Assembly: GCA_023091665.1 (NCBI GenBank)
Contig: JALJCQ010000012.1
Location: 1,674,001 to 1,738,000 of the forward strand
Direction of reading: 5' to 3'
Origin: Pythium myriotylum
Lineage: Eukaryota; Oomycota; Peronosporomycetes; Pythiales; Pythiaceae
DNA: 64,000 nt
Position 1 is the first letter of the stretch. Every line of letters begins with the position of its first letter. Shown here in pieces: positions 53,449-62,900 of the stretch. Below the pieces are notes generated by a model. That model saw only the letters and a list, made by a program, of their open reading frames with translations. It was not told where the DNA came from and made no database searches. Position numbers and translations under genes: made by a program.

Positions 53449-55320
53449 ATGGAGGCCACGGTGGTGGTGTCGGTCGCGCTGGGCGTCGCCAGTTTGCTGC
53501 TCGCGGGCGACGGGACGAGTGAGCAGGTGTTGCAAAAGCGCGTTGGGAGGCGAGTGGTCTCATGGGTTCGTGACCTCTGTAGTTTGTCTCGCCGGCGTCG
53601 ACGATGCGTGCTTGCTGGACCGATCGAGCAACATTGTGATGGTCATCATCGGCTACGCAACGCTTGTTCCGCTCGTGTTCTGTCTGCACGCTGCGTGGGC
53701 TGACCATCGCGCCATTAAGACCGAGGAAGAAGTCCATCTATTGTACGTGTCGTGACGCAACACATTGAAGTCGACCACTTTCCACTTAATCTGGCGTGGT
53801 ACTCGACAGGGAAGACGGGGAGCCGCCGTCGGGGAAGCCTACACGGATTCGCACTTATCTCTACGTGAGCCACTTCCTTTCAGCTTGGGTATGCTCTTCA
53901 AACAGATCTAGGTCTTTGATTATTGCGATCGATTGACTTTGGGGTGGTTTTTGCTTTTTAGGGGGACCGAATGTGGCAATTTGCTATTCCGATCCTCTTC
54001 ATTGAGGTTTTTGTCGACACTCTTCTCCCGAGCGCGACATTCTCCTTGGTTATGTACACCGCGTGCATCTTCACGATTCCGTCCGTTGGTCGTTTCTTGG
54101 ATCGCACAAACCGCTGGACAGTGATGAAGTACTCGATCTTGCTTGAGAACCTTATGATCGTCATGAGCTCAGTTGTGCTGGGTCTCATCCTTTTGGTGAC
54201 CAACGCGGATGGGGTTCACAAGCCAACGTGGACGCCAAAGCTCGTGGGGCTCTTCGGTGTGACTCTTGTGTGTGGAGGAATCGGCCAAGTTCTTAACGAT
54301 GCCCAGACTCTCGCCATTGAACGAGACTGGGTCGTCGTCTTGGCCGGTAGCGACTCGACGGAGCTTGCGGATCTCAACACAACCATGCGTCGAATCGATT
54401 TGAGCTGCAAAATCCTGGCGCCCATGGCGTTCGGTATCATCATGGACTTCGCAGGTAGCGATCCGACGACCCGCGCGATGATTGGCGCTGCAACTGTCGG
54501 CATTTGGAATCTCGTCTCAACGCCCCTCGAGTATGTGATGACCAGGGATGTGTACGATTTGAGCCCCGACCTCGCCATCAAGGACAACATTGATCAAGAT
54601 GACGACGAAGATGAGAGAGCAGAGTTCGAAGTGCGGTCGACGACTTTAGTGGCGACATTTCGTCGTTACCTGAGGATGTGGCGAAACTATGCAAACCATC
54701 CGGTGTTCCTGCTCAGCTTCGCATTTTGTGGACTGTACATGACCATTCTGGACGGCGGCGCCTTGAACACTGCGTACCTTAAGTGGCGCGGCATCCCTGA
54801 CTCAATTTTGGGTTTGAGCCGGGGTGCCGGTGCGGTGTTTGGTCTCGTCGGTACGTTTGTCTTCCCAACGATCCGGAAATGGCTTGGTCGCGTCGAACGT
54901 GTCGCAGTCGTGAGCATTTGGCTCTTCTGGCTCAGCTTGGTTCCAGTCATTGCCGCATTTGTCATCACCGGCGAGTCACAGATTTCCGACTATGTCATGC
55001 TGGGCTGCATGGTCTTCTCTCGTATTTGGCTTTGGAGTACCGACTTGGCCGAGACGCAGATCATGCAGGAGTGGATCGAGCCTAGTCGGCGTGGCACCAT
55101 CAACTCGATGCAGACGGCCACGTACCAGTTCTTCTACATCCTCATCCAGTGCATGGGCATCGTCTTCCACGACCCTCGCCAGTTCCAGGCTCTCGTTTGG
55201 TACTCGCTTGCCACTGTGCTCGCCTCGGCCATCGGCTTCTCGGTCTGGGACTTGAAGTACGGCCGTAGCCGAGAGTTCTTTGTGCGGAGACCTCTCATTC
55301 CGTCGCCTTCGAAACGTTGA
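53449..55320 (+). CDS. Ferroportin-like (SLC40 family) metal exporter
   Basis: Four exons (53449-53518, 53583-53742, 53810-53888, 53962-55320) give 555 residues. The block YVSHFLSAWGDRMWQFAIPI matches helix 1 of ferroportin, including the Asp of WGDRMW that helps bind metal. Helix 2 leads to IPSVGRFLDRTNRW, the usual loop; helices continue to the C-terminus (about 11-12 TM after residue 95). An extra hydrophobic segment at ~45-65 (IVMVIIGYATLVPLVFCL), before the canonical core, is absent from animal ferroportin. An acidic cytosolic loop (DQDDDEDERAE) lies mid-protein. Small N-terminal exons, missed by simple ORF reading, are confirmed by the paralogue at 1-476, which shares their sequence, positions and phases. 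Substrate is inferred as Fe2+ or a related metal. Confidence 0.92.
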
Positions 55321-56199
55321 AGTGCACGAACCGAAAAGATCGATTTTCGTAGACCGCTGGACTTGGCACATAAACCGATCTTGCAGAGTCCAGTTGTGGA
55401 AGAGATTTCGTAGGATTCTGGGAGAATCCAGCATCGAGTGATGCCATTTTGTGGCGGAAGGACATCCACTAGATCTCCCACTATTTCCCTAACGTTGCCA
55501 CCATGTTACCACTGCCTCCTATATCACTCGTAGGGTTCACCATCGAGATCCATCACCAAAGCGTCCCAAGTCGCGTCTTGAGATGGAGAAAGAGTGTGTC
55601 ACAACGAGCCACCCAGCAGTGCCCCTCGCGGCGGATGACCACGGCTGACACTGTCTTTATGTCGGCATCTGAGTCTGGGCAGCGCCACTGATGGTGGGGC
55701 GTGGTAAAAGCGCGGCCAGGCTGAGAGTCTGCGCAGGTGGGGCGCTCTCCACCTATATCGACATACATCAACTCTCAGAGGTTTTTCTCCACGCATCCAC
55801 CAATACCACAGTAGCAAAGGCGGATCTCACGAATCCGATATAGCAGGTTCACTACCGCCAGTCGCCGTCGTCTCTTGTCCCTAGCCCTTTCAGGCTTTTC
55901 CCCGTTGGCTCTTCTCTGCGCGACTTACTTCGCTCTCTCTGCCCTTTCTGCCGCTTCCTGTATGGACTGCGCCACGTTGCAACGCGACGACATGTCTGGC
56001 TTCTCGGTCCCCGCGTCACCCAGCTCCATATCAAACAGCTGACGTCCAAAGGGGCTAGGGGTCCCCACCAGGTGGCCAGCGGCCGCTGGTCCTGGTCCTC
56101 GTGAGCAGCTCCATTTCCGAAATCCTCGACTCCCCCCTCGTGCGCCTCGCGTGTGCCTGGGGTGCCTGAGTACTCCGCGCCTTCCGACCACCCGCGACC
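55321..56199. other. Intergenic region between ferroportin-like and second FLC/TRP-like gene
   Basis: About 880 bases without recognised genes. Short open frames on both strands lack splice support and family resemblance. Confidence 0.35.
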
Positions 56200-59100
56200 A
56201 TGGTCCTCTACGCGCGCGCGCTCGCGCCGCTCGTCGCGCTGGCCGTCGCGCTCCGCGCCGCCTCGGCCGCGCCCGCCGCGCTCGACGCCAGCGCCACGCC
56301 GCGCCTCCTGCAGACTGCCGACGAGACCTCGGCGCCGCCGCCCACGCGCGACCCGACCTCGAGCGGCGGCTTGGACCTCTCCAACCTCCTCACGACCGTG
56401 CCGTCGGTGCTCGCGCCCGTCGTGAACCCGGACTCGCCCGCGCCGGCCACGGCGGCGCCGACCGTGGCCACGGACGCGCCCGCCGCGACGACGCTCGCGC
56501 CCACGAGCACCGAGCCGACGTCGCCGACCCCGGTGGCGTCGTCGGCGGCTCCCGAGTCGACGACAGTTGCTCCGACGCCGACGACGGTCGCGCCGTCCCC
56601 GGAACCTCTGACGCTTCCTCCGATCCCCTTGCTTACGACGTTGGCTCCGGAGCCGACCACGGTCGCTCCGACGCCTGAGCCAACGACGGTTGCGCCAACT
56701 TCGACGCCCGAGCCGACGACGGTTGCTCCGACGCCCGAGCCGTCTACAGTTGCGCCAACCTCGACGCCCGAGCCAACGACTGTCGCGCCGGTTCCGACGA
56801 CTGTTGCCCCAGCTCCGACGCCGGAGCCGACGACTGCCGCTCCAGTTGCGACGCCGGAGCCGACAACCGTTGCCCCAGCTCCATCGCCAGAGCCAACGAC
56901 GGTTGCGCCGTCTCCAGAGCCGACGACGGTAGCTCCGTCGCCGGAACCGACGACGCTTCTTCCCATTCCATTGCCCACGTCGCTCATTCCATTGCCCACG
57001 TCCGCGGCTCCCGAGCCGACGACCGTCGCCCCGGCCCCGTCGCCAGAGCCAACAACCGTTGCTCCGGCTCCATCGCCAGAGCCGACGACGGTCGCCCCGT
57101 CGCCAGAGCCTACGACGCTTCTCCCCATTCCATTGCCTACGTCGGTTGCTCCCGAGCCAACCACCGTTGCCCCAGCTCCTTCACCAGAGCCAACGACCGG
57201 TGCTCCTTCGCCAGTGCCGACGACTGCTGGACCAGCTCCTTCGCCAGAGCCAACGACTGCCGGGCCGGCACCTTCGCCAGAGCCAACGACTGCTGGGCCA
57301 ACGTCAGTTCCATCACCCGAGCCAACGACCGCTGGGCCAACGTCGGCGCCTTCGCCAGAACCAACGACTGCTGGTCCTACGTCGTCTCCGTCTCCAACGA
57401 CGCCAGGCCCGACGTCTGCCCCGTCACCTGAACCGACGACTGCTGGACCCACGTCAGCTCCCGAGCCGACGACTGCTGGTCCTACGTCGTCTCCTTCTCC
57501 AACGACGCCAGGACCGACGTCTGCTCCATCGCCTGAGCCAACGACCGCTGGGCCTACGTCAGCGCCTGAACCAACGACCAAGCAAACGGAGACCAGCGCG
57601 CCGCCGCTCGTCACGATCATTCCTGCTACCGAGGACCCCCTCGCGACGCCTGCACCTAGTGTGACGAAGAAGTCGGAAGATCCGGTGACGGAGCCTGTCG
57701 ACAACTCGCAGGCCAACAAGAAGGATATCATCACGTTCAACTCGAACTCGACGGATGAGACCGACGCGCCGATCGCGAACCCGTTCGAGATCAAAGAGAT
57801 CGACACGCAGCCCCCGAAGAACGTCGTGCTCGACATTCGCGACGACACGGACAAGACCGCTGCGCCGAAGTTGTACGTTCGTGGTGACACCAAGACTGCT
57901 GCGCCGTCCAGTGGCTCCGGAAGTGACGGAAGCGCCGAGTCTGGAGGAACTTCGGCGCCGAACATCATTGGTGGAAGCCGCCGTAACACGGCGACAACTG
58001 CCGAGTCGATTTTGTCGTCGTCCAGCCAGTCTTTCCACGATTTCCTGCGCTACGCCGCGTCAGCCTTTTCCGGTATCTCGGTGGCCTTGTTGCTCTTCTT
58101 CCACTTCGTCTCACTCGATGCGACTCTCACGTGGACCTCGTCGCTGTGGTCTCCAAACACGTGGGAGTTCATCTTGTACGTGACCTACCTGCAGCAAATG
58201 GCCTCAGTCTCGCAGCTTACTTTGCTCAAGACGCCGTACTACCTCTGGGACTACGCTGATTCGTTTGCATGGACCAACTTCCTCATCCAGCAATCCACGT
58301 CGTCGGACGGTCGTCGTCTGGAAACGATTGTCCTCGGTGGTGTGGTGGCGTACTCTGATCGTATCGGCATCAACGAGAGCAAGATTGTGTACCACGCTGT
58401 TGTCGGCTTCGCTGTTGTCCTCGCGGTGCTTCTGGTGCTCTTCTTGGTCATCGCTATCTTCGCCAAGCGCAAGGCTGAGCAGGCCCTGGATGACCCAATG
58501 AACCTGCACAACTCGTCGCAGAGTGTCCACCGTCTGCGCAGTGCCTCGATTCGAACTCTCGGTCTGTGTGTGCTGATCTGGTACTTTGCTTTGTACCCGC
58601 TGAGCACGTACGCGTCTTTTGAGATCTCGATGGAGATCCAGTCCCAGATGGCGGTGGCCTCGGCGCTGCTGGTGTCGATCATCGCGATCGGTGTCGTCTG
58701 CTTTGGTGTGCTGGCCTGGAGTGGCCGCGTGATCATGCAGAAATCCAAGGACGAACTCCTGCAGTTCGAGAACATGGCGACGTGGGGCTCGCTCTACGCC
58801 GAGTTCTCGTTCCGCAGCCGCATGTTCTTCATCCTCGGCGCGCTCGTGCAGATCGTGACGGGTATCATCGTGGGCACGATGGACTCGGACCCGACGCAGC
58901 TGATCATCGTCATCATCATTGAGATTCTCTACCTCGTGGCGGTGTTCGTGCTCACCCCGTTCGCCGAGGTCTTGGTGCTTCGCTTCACGTACGGCTTGGG
59001 TCTGCTCAAGGTCATCAACTTTTCGCTGGCGTTCGCGTTCCTCAACTCGAACACCATGAGCGGCTCTGGCCGTAACAACGTGGCGAACGCGTTCATCGGC

Positions 59101-59358
59101 ATCAACACGATCGTGATCATCGGCTGGTTCATCCGCCAGCTCATCGTCTTCAGCACGTACATCCGCGCGTGGTCGGCGCGCACGTCGTTCATCGAGGAGT
59201 CGAACAACGCCCACGACGACTCGACGGCCAAGTACGAGACGCGCACGGCGACCGACTCGGAGGTCTACGCGAGCGTGGCGACGGCTCGCCACGGCGAGGG
59301 CGCGGCGTCGGCCGAGTCGGACGACTACCACAAGGCTCAGCGAGAAGTGCCGTTCTAA
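56200..59358 (+). CDS. Thr/Pro-rich protein with FLC/TRP-like membrane domain, copy 2
   Basis: One exon gives 1052 residues, the only intact complete copy of the three. A signal peptide (residues 1-26, LAPLVALAVALRAASAAPA) is followed by about 430 residues of Pro-Glu-Pro-Thr-Thr and Ala-Pro repeats, mucin-like and likely O-glycosylated. A conserved juxtamembrane piece then carries QANKKDIITFN and LYVRG, found also in copy 3. The membrane domain (~615-1005) has about eight TM helices and the blocks QQMASVSQLTLLKTPYYLWD, RRLETIVLGGVVAYSDRIGI, YPLSTYASFEISMEI and VANAFIGINT. The helix order and Phe-Ala-Trp block recall fungal FLC/TRP proteins of the cell surface or ER, which act in Ca2+ or FAD handling and wall integrity. 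That assignment is tentative. Confidence 0.8.
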   Translation: MVLYARALAPLVALAVALRAASAAPAALDASATPRLLQTADETSAPPPTRDPTSSGGLDLSNLLTTVPSVLAPVVNPDSPAPATAAPTVATDAPAATTLAPTSTEPTSPTPVASSAAPESTTVAPTPTTVAPSPEPLTLPPIPLLTTLAPEPTTVAPTPEPTTVAPTSTPEPTTVAPTPEPSTVAPTSTPEPTTVAPVPTTVAPAPTPEPTTAAPVATPEPTTVAPAPSPEPTTVAPSPEPTTVAPSPEPTTLLPIPLPTSLIPLPTSAAPEPTTVAPAPSPEPTTVAPAPSPEPTTVAPSPEPTTLLPIPLPTSVAPEPTTVAPAPSPEPTTGAPSPVPTTAGPAPSPEPTTAGPAPSPEPTTAGPTSVPSPEPTTAGPTSAPSPEPTTAGPTSSPSPTTPGPTSAPSPEPTTAGPTSAPEPTTAGPTSSPSPTTPGPTSAPSPEPTTAGPTSAPEPTTKQTETSAPPLVTIIPATEDPLATPAPSVTKKSEDPVTEPVDNSQANKKDIITFNSNSTDETDAPIANPFEIKEIDTQPPKNVVLDIRDDTDKTAAPKLYVRGDTKTAAPSSGSGSDGSAESGGTSAPNIIGGSRRNTATTAESILSSSSQSFHDFLRYAASAFSGISVALLLFFHFVSLDATLTWTSSLWSPNTWEFILYVTYLQQMASVSQLTLLKTPYYLWDYADSFAWTNFLIQQSTSSDGRRLETIVLGGVVAYSDRIGINESKIVYHAVVGFAVVLAVLLVLFLVIAIFAKRKAEQALDDPMNLHNSSQSVHRLRSASIRTLGLCVLIWYFALYPLSTYASFEISMEIQSQMAVASALLVSIIAIGVVCFGVLAWSGRVIMQKSKDELLQFENMATWGSLYAEFSFRSRMFFILGALVQIVTGIIVGTMDSDPTQLIIVIIIEILYLVAVFVLTPFAEVLVLRFTYGLGLLKVINFSLAFAFLNSNTMSGSGRNNVANAFIGINTIVIIGWFIRQLIVFSTYIRAWSARTSFIEESNNAHDDSTAKYETRTATDSEVYASVATARHGEGAASAESDDYHKAQREVPF
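56640..57580 (+). repeat. Pro/Thr-coding degenerate tandem repeats
   Basis: Short units encoding Pro-Glu-Pro-Thr-Thr-Val-Ala-Pro, later Pro-Glu-Pro-Thr-Thr-Ala-Gly-Pro, run for about 900 bases. Synonymous changes are frequent, so the protein pattern rather than the DNA is kept. Confidence 0.85.
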
Positions 59359-59922
59359 CTGAATCGCTTATTTTTTGCTAGCGTTGGATAGTGTTGCTGT
59401 TTCATGTAGCGAGCGAGTCGGCTTTGGAGTAGGAACGACCGCGGTCGCGTCAACTGAGAATGGAATTGGTGTGCCTGTTGCTTGCTAGTAGTATGGTCCT
59501 TGTCGGCGTCCGACGTCTCCTTCCAGACGCGACCCGCGCGACCCAGACCCATCACGGCGTGTCCTGTCACGACGAGACAAGTCACACGTGACGTGCTTTA
59601 CGCGGAGCCAGCGATCGCCGTGCGAAGGCCATCGAAGAGCTCCTGCCCATGCAGCTCTTCGCCTGTTCTCTACGCGTTCTGGGCTCCGGATGTACTGTTA
59701 TCTCAGTACACGGACCCTCTTCCGCGATGCATCATATGGACCCTATCCACTGATAGAAGCGATCTGCGGTTCAAGCTTTCCGCGGCGAACATCCAGTCAC
59801 CGGCCTTTCCCCCAGAGGCTGGGCCGCGGCAGCTGGTCGCCCAGAAGACCCGCTCGCCGCATTGTCGATGGCGGCGTGCGCTCGCGCGGCGTAGCTCACA
59901 CTCGACCAAGGGAAGCGACCGA
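59359..59922. other. Intergenic region between copies 2 and 3
   Basis: About 560 bases; no gene, RNA or mobile element recognised. It contains the probable promoter of copy 3. Confidence 0.35.
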
Positions 59923-62900
59923 ATGCACGGGCGGCGGCTGCTCCTGCTGGCGCTGCTGGCCGCCGCGGGCGCGCGCGCCGAGCGGGCGAGCGAGAGCTGG
60001 CGCGCGAGCGCAGGAGGCAGCGCGAGCCTCGAGCTGCCGCGCGCCGCCACGAGCGCGCCTGCGCCCACGACGCAGCAGCCCAAGCCCACGGAGACGCCGA
60101 GGCCCACGGAGACGCCCAAGCCGACGCAGCCAAAGACCGAGACGCCGCAACCGACACAGCCTAAGACAGAGACCCCAAGGCCGACGGAGACGCCACGACC
60201 GACGGAAACGCCGAAGCCGACGGAGACGCCGAAGCCGACGGAGACGCCGCGGCCGACAGAGACACCGAAGCCGACGGAGACGCCGCGGCCGACAGAGACA
60301 CCGAAGCCGACGGAGACGCCGCGGCCGACAGAGACACCGAAGCCGACGCAGCCAAAGACAGAGACTCCGAGGCCGACGGAGCCGAAGACAGAGACGCCGC
60401 AACCAACACAGCCAAAGACAGAGACTCCACGACCGACGGAAACGCCGAAGCCGACAGAGGCAAACACCGAGACGCCTCGGCCCACGCAGCCCAAGACCGA
60501 GAGTCCGACGACGCCCCCGCCGTCGACTGCTGCGCCGACGCCGACGCCGACGCCGAAGACGGAAACGCCGAGAACAACGACACCGTCGACGACTTCACCT
60601 GCGCCGACGCCGACGCCGACGCCGAAGACCGAGACCCCTAAAACAACCGCGCCCTCGACTACTTCGCCTGCGCCGACGTCCGAGCCTACGACGGAGAAAC
60701 CGACTAAGGCGCCGGAACCATCGCGAGCGACGACTCCGGAGCCAAGCACAGTGAAGCCGACGGAAGCGCCCACCACTCGTGCGCCGCCCACGACTGCTGC
60801 ACCGACAGAAAGACCCCAAGAGACTCCGAGTCCAACGACTTCGACCCCTTTGCCGACCTCGACGAGTCCGGCGACCACGGTGCCTCCATCCTCTCAACCA
60901 CCGGAGACGAAGACTCCTCGTCCTACTACAGCGGAGCCAACGCCGACGCCGCAGCCAACAACGGACAAGCCGACGACAGAGCCAACGCCGACACCGACAC
61001 CGAGCGCTCGAAACCAGACGCCTCAACCGACCACAGAGAAGCCGACGACGGAGCCGACGCCGACACCGACGCCGAGCGCCCGTAACCAGACGCCTCAACC
61101 AACAACAGAGAAGCCGACGGCGGAGCCGACCCCGACGCCAACCCCGACGCCAACAACGGACAAGCCGACGACGGAGCCAACGCCGACACCGACACCGAGC
61201 GCTCGAAACCAGACGCCTCAACCAACAACAGAGAAGCCGACGGCGGAGCCGACCCCGACGCCAACAACGGACAAGCCGACGACAGAGCCAACGCCGACGC
61301 CGACGCCGAGCGCCCGAAACCAGACGCCTCAGCCAACAACAGAGAAGCCGACGACCTCGCCAGAGCCAACGTCTCTGAATCGAACCCCAGAGCCTTTGAC
61401 CAGTAAGCCACCGTCCACGTCCGAGCCAACGCGAACACCGCAGCCCACGACTGACAAACCTAGCACAGCTCCTACTACGATCACAGATAAGCCGAGTGTG
61501 AGTCCTAGTCCGACGGAGGAGACTCCAACTCCGTCTACACCAGAACCGACGAGCAGAACAAGATCACCTCAGTCCACGACTGTCAAGCCGAGTGCTGCTC
61601 CTGAGACGGAGAGCCCCAGTCTGACCCCGTCCTCGACGACGGTGAAACCCAGCTCGACCCCGGAACCTTCGCAGACCACGCAGACACCACAGCCTACAAC
61701 CCCGAAGCCGTCCCAAGCGCCGACGTCAGAGGCGCCCAGCCGAACACCCGAGACGGTCACGGAGAAGCCGTCATCAACTCCCCAGCCATCACGTGGCACG
61801 AGCACACCATCCCCCACAGATGTGCAGCCGAGCTTGACACCAGCAACAATCACGGACAGTCCGACTACGACGACTCCTGCGCCGACAACAGCTACGCGAA
61901 CTCCGCAGCCGCTGACAGAGAAGCCCACTTTGGAGCCGACGACTGCTCCTGAGTCGAACGCACCATCGCGGACACCAGCTTCTCGAACAACTGCCCCAAG
62001 TCTCGTTCCCGAACCAACATCGCGGGCTCCCCAAGCTTCGACAACTGCGCCTACAACTGCACCAACTCCAGCAATTTCAGAGACGCCTGCACCTAGTCGA
62101 ACAACGCCGTCGCCTTCCACGCCGAGTCAGGCGCCGACTACGATGGTGCCTGGAACGAGTGTGGCGCCGTCTGCTTCGCCTGTGCCGAGCACGTCGGCAC
62201 CTGTTCCTGGCCCAACGACGAAGACGCCGACGACGTCTGTGCCAGGAACGACCCCGTCTCCGTCTTCCTCGCCGAGTCAGGCGCCGACTACGACGGTGCC
62301 TGGAACGAGTGTGGCGCCGTCTGCTTCGCCTGTGCCGAGCACGTCGGCACCTGTTCCTGGCCCAACGACGAAGACGCCGACGACGTCTGTGCCAGGAACG
62401 ACCCCGTCTCCGTCTTCCTCGCCGAGTCAGGCGCCGACTACGACGGTGCCTGGAACGAGTGTGGCGCCGTCTGCTTCGCCTGTGCCGAGCACGTCGGCAC
62501 CTGTTCCTGGCCCAACGACGAAGACGCCGACGACGTCTGTGCCAGGAACGACCCCGTCTCCGTCTTCCTCGCCGAGTCAGGCGCCGACTACGACGGTGCC
62601 TGGAACGAGTGTGGCGCCGTCTGCTTCGCCTGTGCCGAGCACGTCGGCACCTGTTCCTGGCCCAACGACGAAGACGCCGACGACGTCTGTGCCAGGAATG
62701 ACCCCGTCTCCGTCTTCCTCGCCGAGTCAGGCGCCGACTACGACGGTGCCTGGAACGAGTGTGGCGCCGTCTGCTTCGCCTGTGCCGAGCACGTCGGCAC
62801 CTGTTCCTGGCCCAACGACGAAGACGCCGACGACGTCTGTGCCAGGAACGACCCCGTCTCCGTCTTCCTCGCCGAGTCAGGCGCCGACTACGACGGTGCC

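Noticed and set aside
56208..57989. 593-codon minus-strand frame opposite the second FLC/TRP-like gene
   Set aside because: Shadow of the Pro/Thr repeats; composition is only Val, Gly, Ser and no domain or splice support is seen.
59703..60878. Long minus-strand Val/Gly-rich open frame and several Arg-rich plus-strand frames in the Thr/Pro-repeat genes
   Set aside because: They are antisense or shifted readings of low-complexity coding repeats; the frame with a signal peptide and juxtamembrane motif is the real one.
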